A DNA stretch of 45,069 nt from DASWJQ01 sp036397095 (GCA_036397095.1 DASWJQ010000011.1:1-45069); one strand, 5' to 3'. Positions 15,560 through 24,209 are shown, counted from the stretch's first letter. Notes: a model not told the origin generated them from the letters alone. Translations and numbers: made by a program.

Positions 15560-16614
15560 ACCTAGACGATCTCGAGCTGTTTGCCCGTTTGGACAGCCAA
15601 GCGATGGGCGAGGCCATTGACGGTCTGCCGGATCAGTTGGCTGCTGCTTGGGGATTGGGCCAGGAGTTCGACCTACCGGCAATCGACGATATCGAGCGGG
15701 TGGTGATCGCCGGTCTGGGCGGCTCGGCCATCGGCGCCGATCTGTTGCGGGCCTACGCCGTCAACCAGGCCGAAGTGCCGATCGAGGTCTGGCGGGACTA
15801 CGACCTGCCGGCCTACGCCGCCGGCCCGGCGACCCTGGTGATCGCCTCGTCACATTCGGGCAACACCGAGGAAACTCTTTCGGGGTTCGAACGCGGTCTG
15901 GCGCAGGGCGCCAGCCTGCTGGCGGTGACGACCGGGGGCGAGCTGGCGGAGCGCGCCGAAGCCGAAGGTGTTCCAGTGTGGCGCTTCGAGCACGACGGCC
16001 AGCCGCGGGCGGCGGTTGGCTACTCGTTTGGCCTGCTGCTGGCGGCGCTGTGCCGGTTGGGGCTCCTGCCCGACGCCGCCGCCGATGTGGTTGATGCCGT
16101 CGAAGAAATGAAGCGGCAGCAGAAGCAGCTGACGGCCGAGGTGACGGTCACGAGCAATCCGGCCAAGAGGATGGCCGGTCAGCTGATCGACCGCTGGCCG
16201 ACGATTATCGGCGCCGAGTTCCTGGGCCCGGTGGCCCGCCGTTGGCGCACACAGATCGCTGAGCTGGCCAAGGCCGTTGCCCAATTTGAGATCCTGCCAG
16301 AAGCCGATCACAACATGGTGGCCGGTGTCGAAGCACCCGAGGGCCTGTTCGGCGCAACGATGGTTGTGTTCCTGGAGGCCGCCGCCCTGCATCCGCGCAA
16401 CCGGGTGCGCACCAGGCTGACGCGTGAAATCTTGATGGTTGAAGGATTCAACACCGACGCCATTCGAGCGGTTGGCCAATCCAAGCTGGCGCAGCAGTGG
16501 ACGCCGCTGCATTTCGGCGATTACGTTTCGTACTATCTGGCGATGGCGTATGAGACCGATCCGTCCCCCGTGCGGGCGATCGCAAGTCTCAAGGAACGGC
16601 TCGAGGAAGTCTGA
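15556..16614 (+). CDS. Bifunctional phosphoglucose/phosphomannose isomerase
   Basis: 352 residues, typical of the archaeal/bacterial PGI/PMI family rather than of the longer classical PGI. It interconverts glucose-6-P or mannose-6-P with fructose-6-P. It holds two SIS domains: VVIAGLGGSAIGADLLR binds phosphate, IASSHSGNTEETLS is the SIS loop, and YSFGLLLAALCRLGLLP follows. The second domain has WPTIIGAEFLGPVARRWRTQ and PEADHNMVAG, with the family's conserved Glu/His region. The ATG at 15556 overlaps the rsmI stop, and the downstream gene starts close after its own stop. It would feed sugar nucleotides for glycan synthesis as well as glycolysis. Confidence 0.92.
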   Translation: MNLDDLELFARLDSQAMGEAIDGLPDQLAAAWGLGQEFDLPAIDDIERVVIAGLGGSAIGADLLRAYAVNQAEVPIEVWRDYDLPAYAAGPATLVIASSHSGNTEETLSGFERGLAQGASLLAVTTGGELAERAEAEGVPVWRFEHDGQPRAAVGYSFGLLLAALCRLGLLPDAAADVVDAVEEMKRQQKQLTAEVTVTSNPAKRMAGQLIDRWPTIIGAEFLGPVARRWRTQIAELAKAVAQFEILPEADHNMVAGVEAPEGLFGATMVVFLEAAALHPRNRVRTRLTREILMVEGFNTDAIRAVGQSKLAQQWTPLHFGDYVSYYLAMAYETDPSPVRAIASLKERLEEV

Positions 16615-16687
16615 TGTCCGTCGTCAGGGCCAGCTGGCTGACAGTCGGCCCACGCTTCCACCGCGCCTGGTCCCATCCGGACTGTTC

Positions 16688-18094
16688 GTGCTGACACCTC
16701 GCCGCCAGTCCGGCGCCCGGCGCTGGTTGCTGGCACCTATCGTACTGCTGATCTTGTTGGCAGTGGCCTACCTTGTCGCCGCGCCGCGGGTCGTTGCCGC
16801 CAGCCCCGCCTCCGGCGAAAGCCTGGTTGATCCCTCAACACCACTACGCCTTTCCTTCAACCGGCCGGTTGACCGGGCCTCGGTCGAGCGCCGATTGTCG
16901 ACGGAGCCATCGCTCGCTGGCACCATTGACTGGCAGGATGACACCGTTGTCTTCACGCCACAAGCCGGCTGGCCCAACGGAACCTCGGTCGAGGTGATCC
17001 TGGCGGCCGGTTACCAGTCGAATCTGTTCCTGCCCAGTTTCACGGGGCTGCGCTGGCGATTCGAGGTGGCCGAGGAGCGGGTAGCCTTCGTGTTGCGCCA
17101 AGACGGGCGCGATGTGTTGGCGGCGCAAGCGCTCACGGGGCAGGCCGCTATTCCGCTGCTTCCGGCCGGGGTCGAGGTCAGCTCGTTTGCCTTTGCGCCC
17201 GAGGGCCAACTGGCCAGCTTCGAGCGGGGACCGGACGGTGAACGCTATCTGGCGCTCCGTCAGCGGGTGGAGGTCGAGGCAGAGCGGGTGTATGTCTGTC
17301 CGCCCGACAGCCGCTGCGGCGGCCTAGCGATTTCGCCCAGCGGCCAGCAGCTGGCGTGGGAGGTGCGACCCTTGACGACCTCCGCCGGAGGGGTGCTGGT
17401 TGAGGGGGAGCCTTCGGTCTGGGCCTGGCTGGGGGAGGCCGACGCTGGGCAGCCCGTCGAAGTGGCCAGGGCGCCGGCGCATTCGCCGCACTGGCTCGGC
17501 CCGGACAGTCTGGCCGTGTACGACGCGGCCGGGCTGGCGCTGGTAGTGCTGACCCCGAGCGCCCAGAGTCCCTGGCCCAGCCTGGCCAGCATTGACAATT
17601 CGTTGGGCGCACAGGCTGCCTGGTCGCCCGATGGTCGCTTCGTCGTCTTCCCGGAAGTCTTCCTATTGGATGAGCCCGACCCAGTTTCGGGCGCCGAGTT
17701 CTACAGCCATCTGTTCCGCGTCGAACTCGAGAGCGGCCTGCGCACCGATTTGTCGCGACGGGCCGCCGGCCCGGTTGAGGATGCCGCTCCGGCCTTCTCG
17801 CCGGATGGGCTGTGGCTGGCCTTCGCCCGCAAGTTCCTGGATGCCGAGGACTGGACGCCCGGCCGCCAGCTCTGGCTGATGCGGTCGGATGGCAGCGGGG
17901 CAGAACAGCTGACGCAATCGGCCGAGGTCAATCACGCCCAGATCGCCTGGAGCCCGGATGGCCGACAGTTGGCCTTCGTCCGCTTTGATCCCGCCCATCC
18001 GGAGCGGCTGGGATCGGTCTGGGTGTACTCTCTCGAGACGAAAGAGGTCCGCCTGCTGCACGAAGGAGCGTTCGCACCGGTATGGGTGCCGTAG
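16688..18094 (+). CDS. Membrane-anchored TolB-like beta-propeller protein with N-terminal Ig-like domain
   Basis: About 468 residues from a GTG at 16688. No ATG is available in frame, so the start is uncertain. An N-terminal membrane anchor (WLLAPIVLLILLAVAYLVAA) is followed by an Ig-like SbsA/CARDB-type segment (PASGESLVDPSTPLRLSFNR). A WD40-like (PD40) propeller has repeated signatures: SPSGQQLAWEV, SPDGRFVVFPE, SPDGLWLAFAR and SPDGRQLAFVR. Such proteins face the outside and usually mediate protein contact; no active site is visible. The last 13 bases overlap the redoxin start. A different 26-codon frame opens at the ATG at 16614, right at the isomerase stop. Confidence 0.8.
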   Translation: MLTPRRQSGARRWLLAPIVLLILLAVAYLVAAPRVVAASPASGESLVDPSTPLRLSFNRPVDRASVERRLSTEPSLAGTIDWQDDTVVFTPQAGWPNGTSVEVILAAGYQSNLFLPSFTGLRWRFEVAEERVAFVLRQDGRDVLAAQALTGQAAIPLLPAGVEVSSFAFAPEGQLASFERGPDGERYLALRQRVEVEAERVYVCPPDSRCGGLAISPSGQQLAWEVRPLTTSAGGVLVEGEPSVWAWLGEADAGQPVEVARAPAHSPHWLGPDSLAVYDAAGLALVVLTPSAQSPWPSLASIDNSLGAQAAWSPDGRFVVFPEVFLLDEPDPVSGAEFYSHLFRVELESGLRTDLSRRAAGPVEDAAPAFSPDGLWLAFARKFLDAEDWTPGRQLWLMRSDGSGAEQLTQSAEVNHAQIAWSPDGRQLAFVRFDPAHPERLGSVWVYSLETKEVRLLHEGAFAPVWVP

Positions 18095-18630
18095 CCGAAG
18101 TCGGCCAGCCAGCCCCGACCTTTGCCTTGCCCGATCTCGAAGGTCAGCTCCATGCGCTCGAAGCAGTGCGGGGGCGCTTGCTTGTGCTGGTGTTCTGGTC
18201 GGCCGAATGTCCGTGGTCGGGGCGGGGCGACGATGCCATCGCCGAATTGGGGCTGGACAAGGCAGATGACGTGGCCGTGTGGCGGCTGGCGTCAAATGTC
18301 AATGAGAGTCTGTCCCAACTCCGTGCGGCGGCCGACGAGCGCGGTGTCGCTCCGGTGCTGCTCGATGTCGACCACGGGGTGGCGGATCGGTATGGTGCGT
18401 TGACCACACCGCACATTTACGTGATTGATGGGGCCGGCATCCTGCGCTACGCTGGTGCTCCCAGCGACGCGACCTGGCGCCAGCCCGAACCCAACCGACA
18501 CTATCTGGCCGAAGCCGTCGACGCACTGCGCCAGGGCGAGCTGCCGGAAGTCAGCCAAACACCCGGACGCGGCTGTACGATCATGCGTTTCCAACTCGGC
18601 TCGGGATCGAACGAGCCCCGGGAGGCTTAG
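18082..18630 (+). CDS. Thioredoxin-fold redoxin, resolving cysteine absent
   Basis: 182 residues of the AhpC/TSA-redoxin type: VGQPAPTFALPDLEGQ, LVLVFWSAECPWSGRGDD at the active site, VAPVLLDVDHGVADRYGAL and the cis-proline loop TTPHIYVID. The active site reads CPWS rather than CxxC, so the second cysteine of a thioredoxin pair is missing. Another cysteine sits near the C terminus (PGRGCTIM). That fits a one-cysteine peroxidase-like or thiol-binding role, possibly with the distal cysteine resolving, but this is inference. There is no signal peptide, so a cytoplasmic place is likely. The ATG at 18082 overlaps the propeller gene by 13 bases. Confidence 0.82.
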   Translation: MGAVAEVGQPAPTFALPDLEGQLHALEAVRGRLLVLVFWSAECPWSGRGDDAIAELGLDKADDVAVWRLASNVNESLSQLRAAADERGVAPVLLDVDHGVADRYGALTTPHIYVIDGAGILRYAGAPSDATWRQPEPNRHYLAEAVDALRQGELPEVSQTPGRGCTIMRFQLGSGSNEPREA

Positions 18631-18631
18631 C

Positions 18632-19015
18632 GTGGAAAACCCGGACCTGACCAACCTGGTGGCCGTCGTGATCGGTCTATTGTTGCTTGGCCTGGTGCTG
18701 TCGGGTGTGCTGGCAGTCTGGATCATCGCTCGGGTGCGCCGTTTGCATCTGCCGCCCGACGCCGACTTGCTCACCGCCCTCAGGCTGACGCCGTTTTCGG
18801 TTGTGTTGTTGCTCGACCTGCTCGATTTCAGCCTGGACATCTTTGCGGCGCCGATCGCCTGGGGTCTGCTCAGCTACCTGGGGCTGCGCCCGCTGCGCGG
18901 CATCACCGTTGTTGAGTCGCTGATCCCCGGCACGCAGGTGCTGCCGACGATGACCATCGCCTGGCTGGTGGCCCGTCTGGTCAAGCGTGACTCGTGGCCG
19001 CTGCCCGGCGTATGA
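18632..19015 (+). CDS. Small multi-pass membrane protein, unknown
   Basis: 127 residues from a GTG at 18632, two bases after the redoxin stop and preceded by GGGAGG. Hydrophobic segments are LVAVVIGLLLLGLVLSGVLA (about 7-30), FSVVLLLDLLDFSLDIFAAP with the following WGLLSYLGL (about 50-80), and a weaker one around VLPTMTIAWLVARLV. The loop after the first segment is basic (RVRRLHLP), placing it in the cytoplasm. Not assigned to a family. It is the last gene of the unit starting at rsmI. Confidence 0.65.
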   Translation: MENPDLTNLVAVVIGLLLLGLVLSGVLAVWIIARVRRLHLPPDADLLTALRLTPFSVVLLLDLLDFSLDIFAAPIAWGLLSYLGLRPLRGITVVESLIPGTQVLPTMTIAWLVARLVKRDSWPLPGV

Positions 19016-19068
19016 CTGATCGGCTCAGCTGGGACTGCCGGGCCGCTCGGGTCAGGCGGCCCGCATGT

Positions 19069-19197
19069 TACAATGCTGGCGCCACGTGGATCGTTAGACC
19101 GCGATGGCGCATGTAGCAAGTCTGGCTAGACCCCGTCGCGGGCCGAACGGGGAAAGCAACCGGCCCTGCGCATCTCACTCGTCAGGAGGAGATAGCC
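19069..19197 (+). promoter_or_regulatory. panB leader with foldable RNA element
   Basis: A TACAAT box at 19069-19074 would start transcription near 19081. The leader then folds: an outer stem with one bulge (19103-19111 with 19167-19174), hairpin GTCT-GGCT-AGAC (19120-19131) and hairpin CCCCGT/ACGGGG (19131-19136 with 19147-19152). It ends in the ribosome site AGGAGGAG just before the GTG at 19198. A pan RNA motif has been described upstream of pantothenate genes in several phyla including Chloroflexi. Whether this is one was not determined; its two bulged adenosines were not placed. Confidence 0.45.
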
Positions 19198-20067
19198 GTG
19201 AGCACATCCACCTCGAACGACGTCAAGAAAGTCACCACCCGACACTTCCAACTTAAGAAGCAAGCGGGTAACCCGATCAGCATGCTGACGGCCTATGACT
19301 ACGCCACTGCGTTGGCGATGGACCGGGCCGGTATTGATTCGATTCTGGTCGGCGACTCGTTGGGGATGGTGGTGCTGGGGTACGAGACCACGTTACCCGT
19401 GACGATGGACGACATGCTGCATCACTGCAAAGCGGTGGCGCGCGGCGCCAAGCGGGCGCTGTTGATCGGCGACATGCCCTTCATGAGCTACCAGGTGTCG
19501 GTCGAGCAGGCCGTGGCCAATGCCGGCCGTTTCCTGCAAGAGGCGGGTATGGATGCCGTCAAGCTGGAAGGCGGGCGCCCGCGGACTGAGGCTGTGCGGG
19601 CCATCGTCGGCTGTGGCATCCCGGTCATGGGCCATCTGGGGCTGACGCCGCAATCGGTCCACCAGATGGGCGGATTTCGGGCCCAGGGCAAGACGGCGGC
19701 GGCAGCCGCAGAACTTGTGCGCGACGCCGAGGCGCTGCAGGAGGCCGGTTGCTTTGCGTTGGTCCTCGAGGCGATCCCAACCCAGTTGGGCAGGCTGGTT
19801 TCCGAACGTCTGCGCATCCCAACGATCGGCATCGGCGCTGGGCCCAACTGTGACGGCCAGGTCTTGGTCTCCCACGATTTGCTGGGTCTGTTTGACCGCT
19901 TCACGCCACGCTTTGTCAAACGATACGCAGATCTGCATCAGGTGATGGGGGCGGCCTTTGAAGCCTACCTGGCTGAAGTGGTAGCCGGCGATTTTCCGGG
20001 CGAGGAGCACAGTCTGGCAATGGAACCCGATGAATGGGCCGCACTGCAGGCCGACCTTGGGGAATAA
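19198..20067 (+). CDS. panB: 3-methyl-2-oxobutanoate hydroxymethyltransferase
   Basis: 289 residues, normal for PanB. It adds a hydroxymethyl group from 5,10-methylene-THF to 2-oxoisovalerate to make ketopantoate, the first committed step to pantothenate. Motifs are MLTAYDYATALAMDRAGID, ILVGDSLGMVVLGYETTLPV with metal-binding Asp, LIGDMPFMSY, AVKLEGGRP, IPVMGHLGLTPQS, FALVLEAIPTQLG with the catalytic Glu, and PTIGIGAGPNCDGQVLV. The GTG start is preceded by AGGAGGAGATAGCC. First gene of the pantothenate unit; panE follows 10 bases later. Confidence 0.98.
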   Translation: MSTSTSNDVKKVTTRHFQLKKQAGNPISMLTAYDYATALAMDRAGIDSILVGDSLGMVVLGYETTLPVTMDDMLHHCKAVARGAKRALLIGDMPFMSYQVSVEQAVANAGRFLQEAGMDAVKLEGGRPRTEAVRAIVGCGIPVMGHLGLTPQSVHQMGGFRAQGKTAAAAAELVRDAEALQEAGCFALVLEAIPTQLGRLVSERLRIPTIGIGAGPNCDGQVLVSHDLLGLFDRFTPRFVKRYADLHQVMGAAFEAYLAEVVAGDFPGEEHSLAMEPDEWAALQADLGE

Positions 20068-20077
20068 CGCCAGGGCA

Positions 20078-21004
20078 ATGCAAGACCCTGACTCGGGACT
20101 GCTGATCGTCGGCAGCGGTGCGATGGCCAGCTTGTTTGCCGCCCGTCTGGCGCCGGTGACCGAGGTCACGATGCTCGCTGGCTGGCCGCAGGCGTTGGCA
20201 GCGATTGGCGCCGAAGGCCTGCGCCTCGGCAACGGGCAGTCCGAGCGCCAGATTCCCATGAAGATCGTCGACTCAACAGCCTCTCTGGCCAACGTCAAAC
20301 GGGCGCTGGTGCTGGTCAAGGCCTGGCAGACGGAGCGAGTTGCTGCCCAGTTGGCGGCCTGCCTGGCGCCCGATGGGTTGGCCCTCACATTGCAGAACGG
20401 GCTGGGCAACCTGCAGACTCTGGCGCAGACGCTGGGAGAGGACCGGGTGGCGCTGGGCGTGACCACCTATGGCGCCACTCTGCTCGGCCCGGGTCATGTG
20501 CTTCCGGCCGGCGAAGGGCGGATCGACCTGGGAGCGCATCAGCGGATCGAGAGCTTCTGGCTCGACCTGCGGTCGGCCGGTTTCGATGTGCGCATTGTCG
20601 AGAACGTGACCAGCCTGGCCTGGGGGAAGCTCACAATCAACGCCGGCATCAATCCGCTGACGGCGCTGCTGCGGGTACCTAACGGTCATTTGGCAGACCA
20701 GCCCGATGCCCGTTCGGTCCTGCGGGACGTCGTGCGTGAAGTGGATGAGGTGGCGGCCGGTCACGGCATCGCCTTGCCTTTTGATGACCCATTCGAGTCG
20801 GTACTTGAGGTCGCCAAGCGCACGGCGGCCAATCTCTCATCAATGCTGCAGGACCTGGCGCGCGGCGCTCCGACGGAAATCGACGCTATCTCCGGCCAGG
20901 TGGTGACCTGGGGCCAGGCGGCCGGCGTGCCCACGCCGGTTAACGAGGCGCTGTGGCGGCTGGTGCGGGCGGCCGCTGCCGGAGGACCGCATGAAGGTCG
21001 TTGA
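20078..21004 (+). CDS. panE: 2-dehydropantoate 2-reductase
   Basis: 308 residues from the ATG at 20078, ten bases after panB. It reduces ketopantoate to pantoate with NADPH. The Rossmann start is LLIVGSGAMASLFAARL; next come ALVLVKAWQTERVAAQL, LTLQNGLGN with the conserved Asn, VTTYGATLLGPGHV, then the helical C-terminal domain with AWGKLTINAGINPLTALLRV (active-site Lys and Asn), DEVAAGHGI and GAPTEIDAISGQVV. Its last 14 bases overlap panC, so translation is coupled. Family and neighbours agree. Confidence 0.95.
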   Translation: MQDPDSGLLIVGSGAMASLFAARLAPVTEVTMLAGWPQALAAIGAEGLRLGNGQSERQIPMKIVDSTASLANVKRALVLVKAWQTERVAAQLAACLAPDGLALTLQNGLGNLQTLAQTLGEDRVALGVTTYGATLLGPGHVLPAGEGRIDLGAHQRIESFWLDLRSAGFDVRIVENVTSLAWGKLTINAGINPLTALLRVPNGHLADQPDARSVLRDVVREVDEVAAGHGIALPFDDPFESVLEVAKRTAANLSSMLQDLARGAPTEIDAISGQVVTWGQAAGVPTPVNEALWRLVRAAAAGGPHEGR

Positions 21005-21842
21005 GACGCTGGCTGAGCTGCGCGCCGTCTGTCGGGAACTACCCCGCCCGCTGGGTCTGGTGCCCACGATGGGCGCACTGCACGAGGGCCATCTGTCCCT
21101 GGTCCGGGCGGCGGCCGAGCGCTGCGCCTCGGTCGGCGTCAGCCTGTTTGTCAACCCGACACAATTTTCCCCGACGGAAGATCTGGCGGCCTACCCACGC
21201 GATCTGCCGGGTGATTTGGCCAAGCTTGAGGTCGTAGGCGTCGATGTGGTGTGGACGCCGCCGGTCCCGGAGGTCTATCCGCAGGGATTCCAGACCTGGG
21301 TCGAGGTGGAGCAGGTCTCCAGGCAATTAGAGGGCAAGCAGCGACCGGGCCATTTCCGCGGCGTGACCACGGTCGTGGCCAAGCTGTTTCACGCCTTTGA
21401 GCCCGACTTCGCCTTTTTTGGTCAGAAGGACGCACAGCAGTGCGTCGTCATCCGGCGGATGGTGAGCGAGCTCGATTTCCCATTGGAAGTGGTGGTGCGG
21501 CCGACGGTGCGCGAACCCGATGGGTTAGCCATGTCGAGCCGCAACGTGTACCTGAACCCGGCCGAGCGGGCGGCGGCGCCGGTTGTCTACCGGGCGCTAA
21601 CGACAGCCGCCAAGGCCTTTGCGGACGGTGAGGAAACGGCGGAGGCACTGCGGCGAAGGATGGCTGAAGTGCTGGCGGCCGAGCCGCTGGCGGAACCGGA
21701 GTACGTTTCGGTCGCCGACCCGGCCAGCCTGGAGGAACTGCAAGGCCAAGTCAAGGCGGCGCTGCTCTCGCTGGCGGTCCGCATAGGAACGACACGGTTG
21801 ATCGACAACCAGCTGGTTGGTGATCGGCCGCTGGGTGGGTGA
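20991..21842 (+). CDS. panC: Pantothenate synthetase (pantoate--beta-alanine ligase)
   Basis: 283 residues, normal. It joins pantoate and beta-alanine using ATP through a pantoyl-adenylate. Nucleotidyltransferase marks are VPTMGALHEGHLSLVRAA (HIGH box HEGH), FVNPTQFSPTEDLAAYPR, GHFRGVTTVVAKLFHAFEPD, FFGQKDAQQCVVIRRMV and the KMSKS-like GLAMSSRNVYLNP. The ATG at 20991 lies within the panE end. panD, which supplies beta-alanine, is not in this window. coaX follows 15 bases downstream. Confidence 0.98.
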   Translation: MKVVETLAELRAVCRELPRPLGLVPTMGALHEGHLSLVRAAAERCASVGVSLFVNPTQFSPTEDLAAYPRDLPGDLAKLEVVGVDVVWTPPVPEVYPQGFQTWVEVEQVSRQLEGKQRPGHFRGVTTVVAKLFHAFEPDFAFFGQKDAQQCVVIRRMVSELDFPLEVVVRPTVREPDGLAMSSRNVYLNPAERAAAPVVYRALTTAAKAFADGEETAEALRRRMAEVLAAEPLAEPEYVSVADPASLEELQGQVKAALLSLAVRIGTTRLIDNQLVGDRPLGG

Positions 21843-21857
21843 CACAGGAGGTCGGCC

Positions 21858-22637
21858 ATGCTGCTGACGGTGGATGTCGGCAATACCAACATCACCCTGG
21901 GCGTGTACGCGGACGACGAGCTGGTCGGCGCCTGGCGCGTCGGCACCGTCCACGGCCGGATGCCCGACGAATACGGTCTGCAGTTCGTCGGCCTGCTGCG
22001 TCACAAAGGGATTGAGGGCGAGCAGCTGCATGGGGCGGCCCTGGCCTCGGTCGTGCCGCCGCTGACGCCGACGATCATGGAAGCGCTCGACCGCTACCTG
22101 GGGCAGACACCGTTGGTGGTCGGCGCCGGCGTTAAGACCGGTGTCAGGATTAAGTATGAGGATCCAAAGGCGGTTGGGGCAGACCGGGTGGTGGATGCCG
22201 CCGCTGTCCAATGGCTGTACAGCGTGCCGGCCTGTGTTGTGGATTTCGGCACCGCCACCACTTTCGATGCAATTGACCGCCAAGGCGACTACCTCGGGGG
22301 GGCGATCGCCCCTGGGATCGGGATCGCGGCCGATGCGCTGTTTCAACGCACCGCAAAGTTGACCCGCGTCGAACTGGTGCCGCCACCGGCCGCTATAGGA
22401 CGCAATACGGTCCATGCCATGCAGTCGGGTTTGGTGTTTGGCTATGTGGGGTTGGTGGAAGGCATGGTCGACCGGTTCCGTAGTGAACTGGGCCAGGACA
22501 TGATTGTTGTCGGCACCGGCGGCCTGGCGCCGGTGATCGCCGCTGAGACCAAGGTGATCGACCACGTGGCGCCCTGGCTGACGCTGGATGGCCTGCGCCT
22601 GATTTGGGGATTGAACCAGGCCGGGGCCGAGGAGTGA
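21858..22637 (+). CDS. coaX: Type III pantothenate kinase
   Basis: 259 residues, normal for CoaX. It phosphorylates pantothenate, the first step from vitamin to CoA, and differs from CoaA in being insensitive to CoA feedback. Acetate-kinase/actin-fold motifs are LLTVDVGNTNITLGVY (phosphate-1), KTGVRIKYEDPKAVGADRVV, CVVDFGTATTFDAID (with the catalytic Asp region) and GGAIAPGIGIAADALF. The ATG at 21858 has GGAGG upstream. Placement directly after panC means synthesis and activation of pantothenate are made together. Confidence 0.97.
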   Translation: MLLTVDVGNTNITLGVYADDELVGAWRVGTVHGRMPDEYGLQFVGLLRHKGIEGEQLHGAALASVVPPLTPTIMEALDRYLGQTPLVVGAGVKTGVRIKYEDPKAVGADRVVDAAAVQWLYSVPACVVDFGTATTFDAIDRQGDYLGGAIAPGIGIAADALFQRTAKLTRVELVPPPAAIGRNTVHAMQSGLVFGYVGLVEGMVDRFRSELGQDMIVVGTGGLAPVIAAETKVIDHVAPWLTLDGLRLIWGLNQAGAEE

Positions 22638-22639
22638 GG

Positions 22640-23209
22640 ATGGTGACAAGGCAGACCATCGGCGAAGTCTTGCGTGTCATGGTGCTTGAACCGGAAGCAA
22701 AGATCATCTCGACTCCGGTCGAGTCGGTCGAGGTGACCGAGGCCGGCTTTGCAGGGGACCGGCATGCCGGGATGACCCGCAAGGCCGACGTGCGAACGAA
22801 GGGCGTCGAGCGCGGGACACCGGTCAAGAACACCCGCCAGGTGTCGTTGGTGGCCGAGGAGGAACTGGCCGAGATCGCCCGCCGGCTCCAGATTGAGACG
22901 GTCGAGCCGCAATGGCTGGGCGCCAACTTATGCCTGCGGGGCGTCGATGGGCTGACGCGCCTGGCGGCCGGCAGCCGTCTGGTCTTCAGCCAGGGTGTAG
23001 AGCTGACGATTGAAGGTGAGAACCAACCGTGCACGGGACCAGGCGAGGCCGTCGAGGTCCACTATCCGGACCGGGCCGGACTGGCGAGCCAGTTCCCCAA
23101 GCAGGCGATGCATTTGCGTGGTCTGGTCGGCTGGGTGACCAGCCCAGGCCGCATTGCCGTCGGGGATCATGTTGAGGTGCACCCGCCGGAGGAACCCGGC
23201 GCGGCATGA
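22640..23209 (+). CDS. MOSC domain-containing protein
   Basis: 189 residues from the ATG at 22640, two bases after the coaX stop. It has the MOSC (molybdenum cofactor sulfurase C-terminal) beta-barrel: GFAGDRHAG near the start, TPVKNTRQVSLVAEEELAEI, WLGANLCLRGVDGLTRL and the conserved cysteine segment in GENQPCTGPG (about residue 136). Stand-alone MOSC proteins are thought to carry sulfur or act on N-hydroxylated compounds with molybdenum cofactor. The role next to pantothenate genes is unclear. The stop overlaps the next start (ATGA). Confidence 0.9.
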   Translation: MVTRQTIGEVLRVMVLEPEAKIISTPVESVEVTEAGFAGDRHAGMTRKADVRTKGVERGTPVKNTRQVSLVAEEELAEIARRLQIETVEPQWLGANLCLRGVDGLTRLAAGSRLVFSQGVELTIEGENQPCTGPGEAVEVHYPDRAGLASQFPKQAMHLRGLVGWVTSPGRIAVGDHVEVHPPEEPGAA

Positions 23210-24171
23210 ACCGACCGGGCACAGGGGAAAGAAACGAGGCATCGGCCGATTCGGCTCTCCCGTGGGAGGGCCTGATCCACCTGGCCTTTGTCTACCTGAT
23301 CTGGGGCAGCACCTTCCTGGCGATCCGGCTGGCTGTCATGCCCGGGGCCGGTTTCCCGCCTTTCATCTTGGGCGCTACCCGGTTGCTCACCGCCGGCGGC
23401 CTGACGTTGGGGGTGGCCGCTTTGCGCCGGCGGCGCCTTCTTCCTTCTCGCCGGGACCTGCTGATCCTGGCCCTATCGGGGGTGCTGTTGTGGGGGATCG
23501 GCAACGGAGCGGTCAACTGGGCCGAGCAACGAGCCGATTCGGGCCTGGCGGCGCTAGTGATTGGCAGCGCCCCGGTATGGACGGCTGCCATGGAGGCCAT
23601 GCTCGACCGGCGGTCGCCGAGTTGGCGCTTGGTTGCTGCGTTGTTTACGGCCTTCGCCGGGGTCGGGTTGTTGGTGGCGCCGGTTTTCGCCAGCGGCCTC
23701 CAGGCCGATGTGTTGAGCGTGGCCGCCCTCCTGTTGGGGGCGGTCGCCTGGGCGGCGGGGACGGTGCTGCAGCGCCGCCGTCCGGTGGCGGTGGGTACCA
23801 TCGCAAGCTCGGCCTACCAACAACTGGCCGGCGGATTGTGGTTGGCGCTGTTGGCTTTCACCATCGGCGAACCGGCGCCGCAGCCGACCGGCGCCGCTTG
23901 GGCAGCCTGGCTCTACCTGGTCCTGATAGGCGGTCTGGCGTTCACTTCCTTTGTGCGTGCACTCGAGTTGCTGCCGGTGCCCCTCGTGTTGACCCATGCC
24001 TATGTCAACCCGGTAATCGCCGTTTTCCTCGGCTGGCTCGTCCTGGGGGAGCAGGTCACGGTGTGGACGATCGGCGGGGCGGCCCTGGTCGTGCTGGGTG
24101 TCGCCGGGGTCTTTCGCGAGAGACGCCGAGCCGGCCCGGCGCAAGTTGCGCCTGAAAAAGCGCCGGCATGA
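23206..24171 (+). CDS. EamA/DMT superfamily transporter (YedA-like)
   Basis: 321 residues with ten predicted membrane helices in two EamA repeats. The first begins HLAFVYLIWGSTFLAIRLAV, whose IWGSTF motif marks the family. The second begins after LLGAVAWAAGTVLQRRRP and includes YQQLAGGLWLALLAF. The middle and end have VLTHAYVNPVIAVFLGWLVL and LVVLGVAGVFRERRR with a basic cytoplasmic tail. Members export amino acids or metabolites; the substrate is not evident. The ATGA overlap with the MOSC gene shows coupling. It is last in the pantothenate unit, and the next gene is convergent. Confidence 0.92.
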   Translation: MNRPGTGERNEASADSALPWEGLIHLAFVYLIWGSTFLAIRLAVMPGAGFPPFILGATRLLTAGGLTLGVAALRRRRLLPSRRDLLILALSGVLLWGIGNGAVNWAEQRADSGLAALVIGSAPVWTAAMEAMLDRRSPSWRLVAALFTAFAGVGLLVAPVFASGLQADVLSVAALLLGAVAWAAGTVLQRRRPVAVGTIASSAYQQLAGGLWLALLAFTIGEPAPQPTGAAWAAWLYLVLIGGLAFTSFVRALELLPVPLVLTHAYVNPVIAVFLGWLVLGEQVTVWTIGGAALVVLGVAGVFRERRRAGPAQVAPEKAPA

Positions 24172-24209
24172 GGATGACGGACAGCGGGACCGGTATGGCG
24201 CGCCTGCGA

